A DNA stretch of 64,000 bases from Aquatica leii. Lineage: Eukaryota > Arthropoda > Insecta > Coleoptera > Lampyridae. The position numbers were made by a program, and so were the translations under genes. Numbering within the stretch: position 1 is the stretch's first letter; every line of letters starts with the position of its first letter. The stretch is taken from NCBI GenBank assembly GCA_035610365.1, contig CM069432.1:496001-560000 (forward strand). Reading direction: 5' to 3'. Below are positions 33,045 through 44,709 of this stretch, piece by piece. Under the pieces are notes generated by a model. The model saw only the letters and a program-made list of their open reading frames with translations, was not told the origin of the DNA and ran no database searches.

Positions 33045-36000
33045 TGAGTCAATTACGCATGAGCTTTGGACTGGCGGCTGTGGTCTTCTAACGCTACATA
33101 GCGCGCGACTTTCCCTTGTCTAAGATCAACCGTAACGAAACGCAGAATAAAAGCCGCCGTCAAAGCTGAAAACTTTCTTCTGTGCCGTGACCCGTTCCTG
33201 GTAAAAACTCCTCTTCCACGATTGCTACTCTTACGATTTGCGCATTTAATTTTCTTCGTTGTATATAAGAATCCCTGTCACGTCAAAACGCTCTCTTTCA
33301 GTGTTGACCACCACCTTCAGCATTATCTAGTGCTATTCGCAACGATCGAATCTCAGTCCCGTAAGTAAATTAGCAAATCGCATTGATTCATCGCGCAAAC
33401 CAGGTTGGCTTAGGATCTCTTAATGTGTTCGGATCGCTACAGTTTGGTTTTGGACTAAGATCTCTAAAATCAATCATTCATTTCCAGAACATTTGTCTGA
33501 ATTTAACTCACCGGAAGCTTCAGTTTGTGATTAGAAATAATCCCGCAACATTCCGTATAGTAATTAATAACACAATTAAATTACACCATATTTCATTTGT
33601 AAAAAGCATCGTTGTTAATAGATAGCATTGGTCAACCCGCCGTAAATTTATAATTAAAACCCAATTAACTCGATAGGACCACATGTCTATTACCTAGAAG
33701 CTTTAATTAATTACCAAAATCACCGATTTTTATTAACTTAGTATACTCAAACCTAACTAGTAATTTCTGTATTTATCCAATATATCCGTTAATTAACTTA
33801 ATTTCTAGCACCGTTCTTAACTAGAATTGGTTAATTTCCGCCACGCCGTTTACACCTGATGCTTCATTTGGAAAAATTAACATTCATTTTTTAGAGATGA
33901 GAAACTTGGGCCGCATTTGCTTAACCGTAATTTCCCCTGATGTGTGGGCCGCATTTAATCGAATCCCGTGATTAATTAATTATTTGTAAATAAGTTTTCA
34001 GTTATATACCGAGTGGAATAAAACTGACTTAACTGTACAATTTATTGTTTAATTTAAAGAATAAATTTTTGTTAATTGTGATTTAATTCATACCACTTTA
34101 AATCTAACACAGAGATCAGATCTACCGGGGATCGTTACATTTTGACGCATTCGAGCAGAGGACAACTGAACCCGGACCTAAAAGTAAGCTTTAATTACTT
34201 GGTTTTAGACATTTTGGTTGGCGTCTGAGATACTGTGTTTAAGAATTTTGAAGCCTGTAGAATACTAGAACCAATCCCGATAACCAAAGTATAATCCAAG
34301 TGAATGAGTGCCATTCGAAATGAAGTGAAAATACATAAGTTGGAGAGTTCCTACAAACTGTATATAAAACGCACCGACTTCACTAACATGCAAGAATTAA
34401 AAACGTTAACTTGCGACTACTAGAATAATTCCGTTAGAAGTACCAGTAGTATGTGTTGTACAATATTCCCCACCTTTTGTTTGTTCCAGATTTTCAAATC
34501 ACTCGAAAAGCAGCCCCAATCGATTACAAAAACTGTCCGTGGATTTACAAAAAAAATTGACTGCTTGGTTGGAGACCGTAAAAAATATTCATTCTAGGTC
34601 TAAACCTCCTGTACCCGCCGTAGATTCTTGACTGTTTGTTCCTGTTACCGTATACGATCAAGAGTTTAATGCTTTAGTAGATACCGTCACTACTAGAAGT
34701 TAGGTGAGCTCAAAGGTAGAAGAACTCGTCACTAGAAATTTACAACCGCCAGGAAACAATCCAGATAGCGTTCATTTACCAAACGGTGAGATTATTAAAA
34801 CACGCGGAAACTATTCGTTTTAAGCAAATATTAAATCTCAAACTATCACGCTTAAATTCCAATCTCTAGACAATCTTATAAACGATATTGTGCTTTGCCT
34901 TGATGTCCCGTCCAGAAACAATGCTAAGTTAGAGGTAACACAAACAGCTCTGACGCTAATATCAAAAGCAATAGTATGTGCGAGCAGAACCAGTCCAAGC
35001 CTTGGAAAAATCCACAGTATATCCAAACTATCTTCACCGTTAAACTCCGCGCCGCCTAACTTCCAGCTTCCCAATGCTAAAAGTCATGCCGTTAAGAACT
35101 GCGGACCCATGAACCAAAAGCTTGCTGTTCAATAACTCCGTTAACGAACAAAATTTTACCGCCAAACCCCGCAACAACAGTCGCTCGCGCATATGTTGTT
35201 CCAATTAGGTGCTGTAACAAACCGACAGGTATCCACCAAGATATCTAAGGTAAACGAACCCGTAATTAAGCTGTCGCCAGCTACTGTAAGTAAATTATGC
35301 AAATCTTATCCCGCAATCTCCCGCGTTGGTGTCTTTGTCCAGGAGAGGGTGGTATGTAACAAAACGGCAGAGGTGGCCGTAATTGCTTTTAAGATTATAT
35401 ATAAATTTGTGTCAATTACGCATGAGCTTTGGACTGTCGGTTGCGGACCACTTCTACCGCTTCATAGCGCGTGACTTTCCCCTGCCTAAGAATCATTCAA
35501 CTGTACCAAAACACAAAATAAAAATCGCCGTCAAAGCTGAAAACTTTCTTCTCTGCCACGACCCGTTCCTGGTAGAAACTCCTCTTCTACGACCTAGTCC
35601 TGGTAGAACCATTTACCTGTTCCTGTGTTTACCTGATTAATATTTTGCGACTTGATACTTTGTACCTGGCTAATCGTAAGTAAATTAACAAATCGCTCGC
35701 ACCAGGTTGGCGTAGGATTTGTTGACCGTGAACTAAATCTACCCGTTACTTTCAAAGACACGTTTTCAACTCTTAACATAGCTAAGGTTAACGCATTGAT
35801 TGATCACGCAAACCAGGTTGGCTTAGTATCTTTTAATACGTTCGGCATCGCTACGCTTTAGTTTCAGACTGAGATCTCTAAAATCAATAATTCAAGTCAA
35901 TAATTCATTTCCAGAACGTTTTCTTAAATTTAACTCACCGGAAGCTTCAGTTCGTTATTAGAAATAATCCGCAACATTCTGTATAGTAATTAATAACGTA

Positions 36001-36455
36001 GTTGAATTCCACCATATTTCATTTGTGAAAAACATCGTTGTTAATAGAAAGCAGTGGTCAACCCGACGTAAGTTTGTAATTAAAACCAACTTAACCCGAT
36101 AGGAGCACACGTCTATTACCTAGAAGCTGTAATTAATTACCGAAATCACCGATTTTTATTAACTTACTACAAACATTCGGGAAAATTAACTTTGTTTTTT
36201 TACAAATGAGAAACTTGCGCCGCATTCGCTTAACCGTGATTTCCCCTGATGTGTGGGCCGCATTCAATCGAATCCCGGAATTAATTAATTATTTGTAGTT
36301 TTCAGTTATATACCGAGTGGAATGAAACTGCCCAAATTGTACAATTTATTCTAATAAATACATTTTAGTTTAAAGAATAAATTTACGTTAATTGTGATCG
36401 AATTATTAATGCTTTAAATACAACACCAAGACCTGAGCTACCGAGGATCGTTACA
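33045..36455 (+). mobile_element. LTR retrotransposon fossil with ~1.05-kb LTRs and reduced interior
   Basis: Left LTR 33045-34139 (starts TGAGTCAATTACGC, ends CGTTACA) and right LTR 35408-36455 (starts TGTGTCAATTACGC, ends CGTTACA) are alignable end to end at roughly 90 percent, so the element is old. The ~1.27-kb interior holds a gypsy-like aspartic protease region (~34640-34920) and linker remains, but I find no reverse transcriptase or integrase. It is broken and looks like an internally deleted, non-autonomous copy. Confidence 0.85.
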
Positions 36456-36985
36456 GTTTACAGCAACCTTTAAAAAAAAGTTCTAGTTGTTCAACACATA
36501 AAACTCCTAAAAAAAAGCTTCAAGATTTAATTGAGTACTTTATCATTACAAACCAATCCAAGGTTTCAAGTCAAGAAAATTTTAACCAAAATGTGTAGAA
36601 CTTGCATGTGGGTTGCAAGATGTTGACAATTTACAGTTGACGCGATTGGGAATAATTCATCAAAAATTTGAAAAACGAAATATTTTACTAGAGTAGATCA
36701 AAGTATTGAAATCATTAACTCTATAGACAACAAACTTCAACATCTTAGAAACAGTAATAAAATTCACAAAAAAGTTTGCACCGTATTACAAAAAAATGAA
36801 AGTCATCACAAACTTGTTTATCAATATAAAGAATTTTAATTTACAGTTAAATCTCTTTAATAAATACAATTAAAATTGCTCCATTGGCGTCTCATGAGGT
36901 GGAACGCACATTTTTCACCTACAAATTAGCGTTAACAGATAGACGGCAAAGTTTCAACCGTAATAAATAAATAAAAATATGATTC
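36456..36985 (+). pseudogene. hAT transposase C-terminal remnant
   Basis: A frame at ~36880-36965 reads APLASHEVERTFFTYKLALT and then DRRQSF, matching the hAT C-terminal dimerisation domain (..S..vERsFS.yk.iLsd.R.sf). Upstream, INSIDNKLQHLRNSNKIH and KVCTVLQKNESHHKL fit the helical region before it. Frame changes occur between the pieces. The BED finger and catalytic core are absent, so this is a fragment. Confidence 0.6.
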
Positions 36986-37045
36986 ATATTCCCTATTATT
37001 GTAAATAATGTTTTTTAATTATTCTTATTTTTTATGTTTTTTGTA

Positions 37046-37739
37046 TATACAGGGTGAGTCCTTAAGCGCGGCCCTCAAGTTTATTTCGAAAATTATTTGG
37101 TCTAGCAACACGGGAAAAAAATTTCATAGACTAAATCACATGTAGGAAGTTTACAAAACATATTTTCACTTTTGAAAACCCTTTATATAGACAGGGTGAG
37201 TCCTTAAACGTAGCCCTCAAATTTATATCGGAAACTATTTGGTCTATCAACACCGGAAAAAAAATTGATGGATTAAATCACATATATAGAGTTTACGGAA
37301 AATATTTTTAATTTTGAAAACCCTTTGGGGGCGTGGGCAATCAAGGAGTGGTTACAAAAAATCGTAGTCTTCTCAATATTTTAAATGTAAAGATACTCAT
37401 TAACTTATCTAGTTTGAAAGCTTATTTAATTCAACATTAAAATTGTCTATTACGAAATTTCTAAATGCTCGATGCTAAACTGTTAGAAGACTTAACCTTT
37501 ATAGACAAAAATGAACGAATTGTCGTTTAAAATTGTTTAATTTTAAGTCATTTGCAACTGGCGCATAGTACGAAAGATTCTACCTTAGAAACACAATATG
37601 GCACTTTTCTTAAAATGTTTCGTTAAATTGGTGACGCATGTTACTGTTCTCTGTTGCGCCGTCCCCAAAAGGTTCTCAAAAGTGAAAATATTTTTAGTGA
37701 ACACCCTATATGTTTAATAAACAGGACTTACCCTGTATA
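37046..37739. mobile_element. Non-autonomous TIR element with duplicated end units
   Basis: TATACAGGGTGAGTCC (37046-37061) is answered by GGACTTACCCTGTATA (37724-37739), inverted with one mismatch. Just inside the left end a 142-bp unit is tandemly duplicated (starts 37049 and 37191: acagggtgagtccttaa(g/a)cg, tagccctcaa/gccctcaa, atttggtcta, ttttgaaaaccctt). The right end carries a shortened inverted unit (ttctcaaaagtgaaaatattttta, aacaccctatat). No frame of note. It is a MITE-like element, class unknown. Confidence 0.75.
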
Positions 37740-40483
37740 GTTCTTACTATAAAAATTATATAGTAAACAAAAACTCATATTTTTAGTGCATATTTGCATT
37801 CATATTTTAGAGTTTTTTAGTACATATTTTTCCAAACTGTAGTAATAACTATTGTAGATGATAATTTAATGACAACATTTTTAACAATTTTTGAATTAAT
37901 AAACTAAACTAATTTTAAATTAGGCAATAATTAAACAGGAATTACGAAAATAAACTAAAGGGTTCTTGAGACGCTGATTAGATCAGCAATTTTCAAGTGC
38001 AGGATATGTAGTATTCAAACTATTCGGCAACGTAATCTCAACAGATAATCACGTCTAAAACCCAGAACCAACACAACCTGATTTTTACAATGGTTGCAAA
38101 AACTAATTTTTATAACAGTTTGCAAGTAAATAACGTAGCACAACATCCACCATACTTAATTCTTTGTTAAGTCATAAACAAAATTTAAAACACTAAATTA
38201 CAGTGACAAAATGAAATAGTTAGTCAAGTCTAAAAACTAAAAATGATTTCAGTAACTGTAAAAAAAATACTTACAATACTGGCAGTATGAAGTACGCGAT
38301 CACTAGATTTTGTTATGTGACCTAAAAAAAGTCTTTTGTCGTTTGTACTTAGGACTTGAGAGCAATCAAAATTTGTCTTAATTTTTTGGTAAACGTATGT
38401 TGCGCCACCTTCTCTCTAAATTAAAATACAACAAAATTTTAAAAAAAAAATTTTTTAATCCCGTTATTGTTAATTCTAAAGTTGTTTTAAATTACTAGTA
38501 TTTTTCTAAATAAAACGTTTTTGTCCTGTTACCTCATTATTGAAATAGGTCTTTCCTAACTTAATCATAATTTTTATTATAAATGTGTTATTTGTAATTT
38601 ATTTATTTAAGAAATGTGTTATCCAAACGCTCGTGTCTAATAAACCGCACTATAGAAATATTTTATGAATATGGTCTCATTTAATAGAATAACAAACGAT
38701 CAGGAATAATTAGACTTGCTACAATGGATGGCATGGGAGTCATAATTCGCAAGAACAAGATTAAATAATCATCATCAATTTAAACAAAAAGGTAAGCAAA
38801 TGTCCTTAAAACACAAAATAGAATTTGGATATGACAAAAACATTTTGGAATTTATGCTATCGAAATTTGAGTAACAATAAATAAAAAAAGTTTTTCTAGT
38901 AAAAAATAAAATTTTGATAATTTTATGAATGAAAGAATCTAATAAATTTGATATTTGCAGAAATTTTCACATTCTTTTATCTCAACTTGTTTTTATTTAC
39001 ATTAACAACTCGTTTTTAACAACGATTCATTATTCGATTGCAGTATGGTTTATGATGAAAAAGTTGTATAACCAATAATCTGTTTCGAACAGCTGTTTAA
39101 ATAGTAAAAATCGATTTTTTTTGTTTTAAATAAATTAACATTTTTCAATTTAAAATTTTAGTGTAATTTGATGCTGAATTAAAGTAACATGTCAAAAAAA
39201 TAATCAATATCTGGCATTGAAATCACCATGACAAAGTTTACGTGTTATCATGAATTGTGCCTGTTACTGATAAGACGAAAAAAAGTATTAACCTTATCGA
39301 AGAATTTATACTCTTAATTAAAAGAATTTTTGTTTGTTTTTATTTAATTTGGTATGGGATGAACGCTTAGTGCATGGGAAAAAGTTGTCTTTGTCCTGTA
39401 CATCCATAAACGAAATCAAATAATCACGAAGGAATGTGGCAAGTCCTAAATAAACCTTGCAGCGGCCGATTAAAGAATCGCAAAACAAAAGATTTGAAAA
39501 AGCACAATAAGTGTAAACGTAAAAAAATAATAGTAAACAAACTTACAGTCTCCACACAATTAATCTTGGAAAAAATCTCCATCCATAATCACAAACGTAA
39601 AAAAAATTGCACTAAAAAATTTTCACGAACACGTAACGTTTATAAAAAAAAAATATTATCGTATATCCCGATCCTCGTACGCGATAAAATCACTTGGCGG
39701 CAGCTTTCAGTTCACCTCTCACGACAACTACAAACTGAATAAGCTATGGAAAGGACGAATAGAATAAAGAAGCCGCTGCATGTTAGTTTCGGAAGAGAGG
39801 AACTCGTTATATTATCTCTCTCCCGCTTTTATTAATATTAAGCAAATCGTTTTTCTTTCTTTTCTTACTCTGTTGCACCCTTCTAAATTACAATTAGCGA
39901 TGCTTTCGCATTAATTATTAATGCGGCATTTTTATGTAAACGTTTACAGATTTTTTGTCGTCAAAATCGGTACCGATCTTTTTAATCTATTACTTCCTAT
40001 TAGAGTGTAATAGTAAATATAAAATAGGACGGATGTCGGTTACATTGTTTGGAATTTCAATAGAATTTAGGACAATAAGATCCCTTTAGATTCAAATACA
40101 ATCACTATTAGCTTTTGAAAAAAGTTAATCCCTACTATGCAGTAGCTAATAAAGAGTTCTTGTTTTTGATATACTTCATCTACCCTTCCAATTACACCAT
40201 GTGATACAAATTAATCTTTACTTTTACAGTAATTATTTAATTATTACACTATTGTTATAAGAAATACATTTACAATTTTTAGTATTAGTGGTACCTAAAT
40301 GTTTTTTCAAAAATCAATTCGCTAAATTACAAAACCGAAACAACTTTCTTCTTCTTGTACTTCTATTTCCTTTCATCTTTTGTTAAAATGTAAGCCAAAG
40401 CATTGAGTATATTTTTTTTCTTGTTTAAGATTAATCACATTTCTAGTATATTACATAGATATTAAGTTGTGTCTGTAAAGTAA
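37740..40483. other. AT-rich spacer with one lysine-rich frame
   Basis: The only notable frame is 39434-39742 (+), 102 codons starting MWQVLNKPCSGRLK, very rich in Lys/Arg/Asn with no recognised domain. A polyA-biased composition could produce it by chance. The rest is unremarkable. Confidence 0.35.
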
Positions 40484-42190
40484 GCACGACATTCTATAAA
40501 TACATGAAAAAATAATAAGAGTTCCAATAGCACTTTTTATAGTTCTACAGTTCCTCATAAAAATTATTAAAAGTTGCCTTAAAAAACACCCTTCTCTCTA
40601 ATGGACTAAAACTCGTTGAATATTACTGTTTTTGACAAGAGTTCTGAATAATTCTGGTCAAGCTAAGTATATATGTGTAATTTTAGATTACTATTTTAAC
40701 AATTAACAATTTTTAATACTTTTCTAATATTCATGCTCAGCATGATGACATTTTGTAAAAATGTGTCGTGCTGATGATTTTCCGCAGTTTCAATGATAAT
40801 TTTAAACAGTTCTATAAAAGTTCTATGCTTTAGAAACATTTTAACGAAAAGTTCCAACTGATTACTGTTTTTTAAACAATTTTCAAAACTTAAGTCTGGC
40901 ACAACATTTTGTGAAAATGTGTCGTGCCGATGATTTTTCGCAGTTTTAATGGTCATTTTACACAGTTCTATAAGAGTTCTATGGTTTAAAAACATTTTAA
41001 CAAAAAGTTCTAGCTAATTACTATATTTTAAGCAATTTTCAAAAATTACGTCTGACGACATTTTGTGAAAATGTGTCGTGCTGATGATTTTCCGCAGTTT
41101 CAATGATAATTTTAAACAGTTCTATAAAAGTTCTATGCTTTAGAAACATTTTAACGAAAAGTTCCAACTGATTACTGTTTTTTAAACAATTTTCAAAACT
41201 TAAGTCTGGCACAACATTTTGTGAAAATGTGTCGTGCCGATAATTTTTCGCAGTTTTAATGGTCATTTTACACAGTTCTATAAGAGTTCTATGGTTTAAA
41301 AACATTTTAACAAAAAGTTCTAGCTAATTACTATATTTTAAGCAATTTTCAAAAATTACGTCTGACGACATTTTGTGAAAATCTGTCGTGCTGATGATTT
41401 TCCGCAGGTTCAATGATAATTTTAAACAGTTCTATAAAAGTTCTATGCTTTAGAAACATTTTAACGAAAAGTTCCAACTGATTACTGTTTTTTAAACAAT
41501 TTTCAAAACTTAAGTCTGGCACAACATTTTGTGAAAATGTGTCGTGCCGATGATTTTTCGCAGTTTTAATGGTCATTTTACACAGTTCTATAAGAGTTCT
41601 ATGGTTTAAAAACATTTTAACAAAAAGTTCTAGCTAATTACTATATTTTAAGCAATTTTCAAAAATTACGTCTGACGACATTTTGTGAAAATGTGTCGTG
41701 CTGATGATTTTCCGCAGTTTTAAGGGTAATTTTACAGTTATTTTTTTTTAAATTCTTTCAAAAATAGTAATCAGTTTGAACTTTTTGTTAAAATGTTTTT
41801 AAAACATGCAACTCTTATAGAACTGTGTAAAATTACCATTAAAACTGCGAAAAATCATGAACAGGGCACATTTTCACAAAATGTCGAACCAGACGTAATT
41901 TTTGATAATTGTTTAAAAAACAGTAATCAGTTGGAACTTTTCGTTAAAATGTTTTTAAACCATAAAAACTATTATAGAACTGTGTAAAATTACCATTAAA
42001 ACTGCGTTTTAGTACTTTAGAGAGGAAGGTGTCGTGCTAGATTTGCGAAGTTAACACGAAATTTTTGCAATTTCGTTTTTTTAAGGTAAGAAATGCGAAA
42101 CCTTTTTTAAATTTAATCAGGAACTGTAAAACTATGAAAAGCGCTATTGGAACTTTTATTATTTTTTTTTGTATTTATAGAATGTCGTGC
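40484..42190. mobile_element. TIR transposon (Harbinger-like TSD) carrying a satellite array
   Basis: The left end (40484-40555) and the right end (complement of 42119-42190) match at about 90 percent over ~72 bp, beginning GCACGACATTCTATAAATAC. Both ends are flanked by TAA (40481-40483 and 42191-42193), the 3-bp duplication typical of PIF/Harbinger elements. The interior is mostly a tandem array (see 40690-42010). The terminal word GCACGACA recurs, usually as TGTCGTGC, in each array monomer. No transposase is encoded, so it is non-autonomous. Confidence 0.8.
40690..42010. repeat. 155-bp satellite in 310-bp higher-order units, with an inversion
   Basis: Six to seven monomers run from 40690 to ~41740 in one orientation with a 310-bp period (two ~155-bp subtypes alternate). 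After a junction near 41745 the orientation flips and about two monomers run the other way to 42010. On the reverse strand each monomer translates to an FLNHRTLIELCK...TFSQNVV-like pattern. Because 310 is not a multiple of three the frame is lost at each unit, so this is not a repeat protein. Confidence 0.9.
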
Positions 42191-42193
42191 TAA

Positions 42194-42600
42194 TTTCACA
42201 CGGGTTATTAAGTAGCATGTTTACGGAAATTGATTAAGTTTCAGTGCAACGCAGTAAAACTTCTTAGAATCGTAACAAAATTTTACGTTTCAAATACTAC
42301 TTATGAATTTTTAATTTTAACGCCATCGTTACTGGTGCACCACTTCTTCATGTTGAAAAATAGTTTTTTTAAACACTATCCACAAAGTAATAGCTTGTTC
42401 ACAAATAGAGAAAGTATATCATACCGTGATGCAGTTATAGGAAGAACCAAAGAGATTATAAATCGAAATAACTAAACACCAGAAATTCAAAGAAATATAA
42501 AACCCATGCCATAATTTTACATAGAAAAAAAAAGCAAAAGCAGTTGCTATCACTGACGCTGTTAGGTCACACAAATAATAAAGAGGAATTTTAGAACATC
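42194..42600. other. Unrecognised spacer
   Basis: A frame at 42230-42475 (+) has no recognisable domain; nothing else supported. Confidence 0.4.
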
Positions 42601-42604
42601 TAGT

Positions 42605-43285
42605 TCGACTAATAGCGAAGCTTTCCACGAACTAAGATGAGAACGTCTTCCGGGTTTAGACCGTGTCATTGTTGTAACCGAAAGGGTTTCATCAGAGCGT
42701 CATATCCATCTCAAATTGTCTAAGTTTCTTGATCATCTAAACAACCAACATCCAGACTTGTGAGCCATTCTGTTTATTGCAAACCACCCTTGTGGACATT
42801 CATGCTTCGTCTCATCCTCATCCTGCAAAGAAACGTTCTGTTATTGAATGTTTGGTTCATCACGCTTTTTCCATTTGCCAACCTGAGAATCTAGACTCAG
42901 AACTCATCTTACTAGAGCCTTGATGAGCAATGGTTATATGCGTGCTTTTACCGTACATTTATAACGTCTCAGATCAAATACGAAAACTTCTTCGTAAGAA
43001 TGGTATTAAGCCCATATTCAACTCAACAGACAAAATCTCTCAGATTCTTCATTCTTCCTAGAACAAACTTTCTACACTTTCATTTCAATGCGTATACCAA
43101 ACTTCTTGTTAATGTGTTTTAGTGTAGATTGGTTAAACTGGTGGTTCCGTGATCATACACATTCCAGAACATGATCGCTGTATAAGGACAAAACAAATTT
43201 CTAAGTCTGCGGTCACAAAATCCGAGAAACCATAAAAATCATCAAAACCCCAATAACTTTAATCTTTGGTTCCCGGATAATTTCC
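42605..43285 (+). mobile_element. PLE relic, same family as 24382
   Basis: 42640-42698 is a piece of the terminal repeat on the reverse strand (complement: CTCTGATGAAACCC, ttcggttacaacaatgacac, ggtctaaacccggaagac). From ~42700 to 43280 the forward strand is alignable with 26160-27020 of the young PLE (cttgatcat block, cgttctgttattgaat, cttcgtaagaatggtatta, aagtctgcggt). It is a truncated fossil with several losses. The inverted repeat piece followed by forward coding sequence is a typical PLE layout. Confidence 0.85.
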
Positions 43286-43289
43286 ACAA

Positions 43290-44174
43290 TCGCTAATTTG
43301 ATGACGCACTTAATCATTTGCAAAACAAGAACCAGTCAAACGTGGAAGTAAAAACGAAACTGGTACTCTAAAAACAGCAACCATTGCCACTGTAGCAAAA
43401 GCATGATAGTGGATAAACTTCTCTATTACTCTAAAACTAAATAACCCAAATAACGTAAGTACAAACAAAATCGTGCTATTTCCCTTCGACCAGACAACGG
43501 GAAATCGCATTTTGATAACATTGTTAACTTAAGCGTCCTGGAAATCAGACTCGTCGTCCTCATCGAGTGATTTGACTGGTGGCGACTCGTGCAGGATACG
43601 TCGGACATCGTCTGCCGTATATGCAGGTTTCAGGCGATCGATCAAGTTGTTTCTCAACCTCGAATGTTAATATGTTAATGTTCGGTCCGATAGAGCGTCA
43701 GCCTTCGTAGAGTTGATCTAGAAAGAACTTTGTAGCGTCAGGTCAAACAAACAACTAGTGTAGCGATAGCCATGTTTTTAAAAATAAACGTTCGATGTTG
43801 CAAATTTTTAGTTCCTGCTACTGGGCGTAAATAGTAAAAATGTCGTCGTAATTGTTTAACAAAACTAACAAGGCCAGAGCTTAATTTAGTTTTTTTTTGG
43901 TGTAAGAAATTCTCCAAAAAGACGGATAGATTTACCATAAACGAGTTCAGCTGCGGAAAACTTAAGATCGTCGCGCCAAGCGGTACAAATTGCAAGTAAA
44001 ATTGATGGCAAACTGTTTCAATTGTTGGTAGAAACGTTCTACCATGCCAATTGCTCGTGGATGGTAAACTGTTTTTCGTAGGTGTTTAGTACCCATAAGT
44101 TGACCAAGTCGATTGAACAATGAGATTCGAATTGTCGACCTTAGAAATGATGGAGTAATATCAATAATCAACAC
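43290..44174 (-). mobile_element. Gypsy-type integrase fossil (reverse strand)
   Basis: The reverse strand has the end of an integrase core (GTKHLRKTVYHPRAIGMVER near 44090) and the region after it (AELVYGKSIRLFGEFLTP, RPVAGTKNLQHRTF), followed by a tail with DDVR-type and SPPVKSLDEDDESDFQ sequence (~43550-43620). It is unrelated in detail to the element starting at 44710 and lies on the opposite strand. No LTR was found. It is broken in several places. Confidence 0.75.
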
Positions 44175-44695
44175 CGTCGATAGTTATCAATAGTTCCTTT
44201 TAAACTATCGATAATTATTATTGATAGCTTTCGACACTAACAAAATTTTAAGTCAAAATTTAACTTTTAGAATTAATGATAAACAAAAAAGAACACCTTT
44301 CATTTAAAATAATTCTTATAGCTTTGTTCGATTTTATTTTGAAGTTATCCAAATGATACATTTATTTTGGTAAAGAAATAACACGTCAAAGTTTTTTGGT
44401 TTTAGCCACATAGAAGCTTTTTAGTGCATTTTTGTAGTGCGTTAAAATCAGAATCCATGAACTAAACAAAACAAATTGTCACTACGAGAGAGAACAAAGG
44501 TACATTTATATGAGAGAGAAAAAGGTAAGAAAAAACTAACATACGACATTTGTAGTGACCTATTTTACGAGTTTACTCTTGTATATATTTTTCATAAACT
44601 TTTGGGAAAATTTTTGTTTTTTATTATTTTTATCACTATCGCTCACTATCGATAGTAACTATCAAACTATCGATAGTGCTATCCACCAGTTGTTA
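44175..44695. mobile_element. Short element with TATCGATA clusters at both ends
   Basis: Both ends are built from overlapping CTATCGATAG-type words in inverted orientation: TATCGATA at 44206-44213 on the left, and at 44647-44654 and 44668-44675 on the right, plus half-sites (GATAG/CTATC) around each. The ~400-bp middle is AT-rich without a frame. It fits a small non-autonomous DNA transposon, lying between two gypsy fossils of opposite orientation. TATCGATA is also the site bound by DREF-type BED-finger proteins in Drosophila, a family derived from hAT transposases. Confidence 0.55.
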
Positions 44696-44709
44696 CACGT
44701 CTCTCTCTA

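Noticed and set aside
39434-39742. Lysine-rich 102-codon frame as a nuclear protein gene
   Set aside because: Composition is what A-rich DNA gives by chance and no supporting features surround it.
40696-41615. Three repeated reverse-strand frames that look like a repeat protein (FLNHRTLIELCK...)
   Set aside because: The 310-bp period is not a multiple of three and each unit ends in stops; the similarity is that of satellite DNA.
40484-42190. CRISPR-like array because of regular repeats
   Set aside because: Monomers are 155 bp, contiguous without spacers and bounded by TIRs; the genome is eukaryotic.
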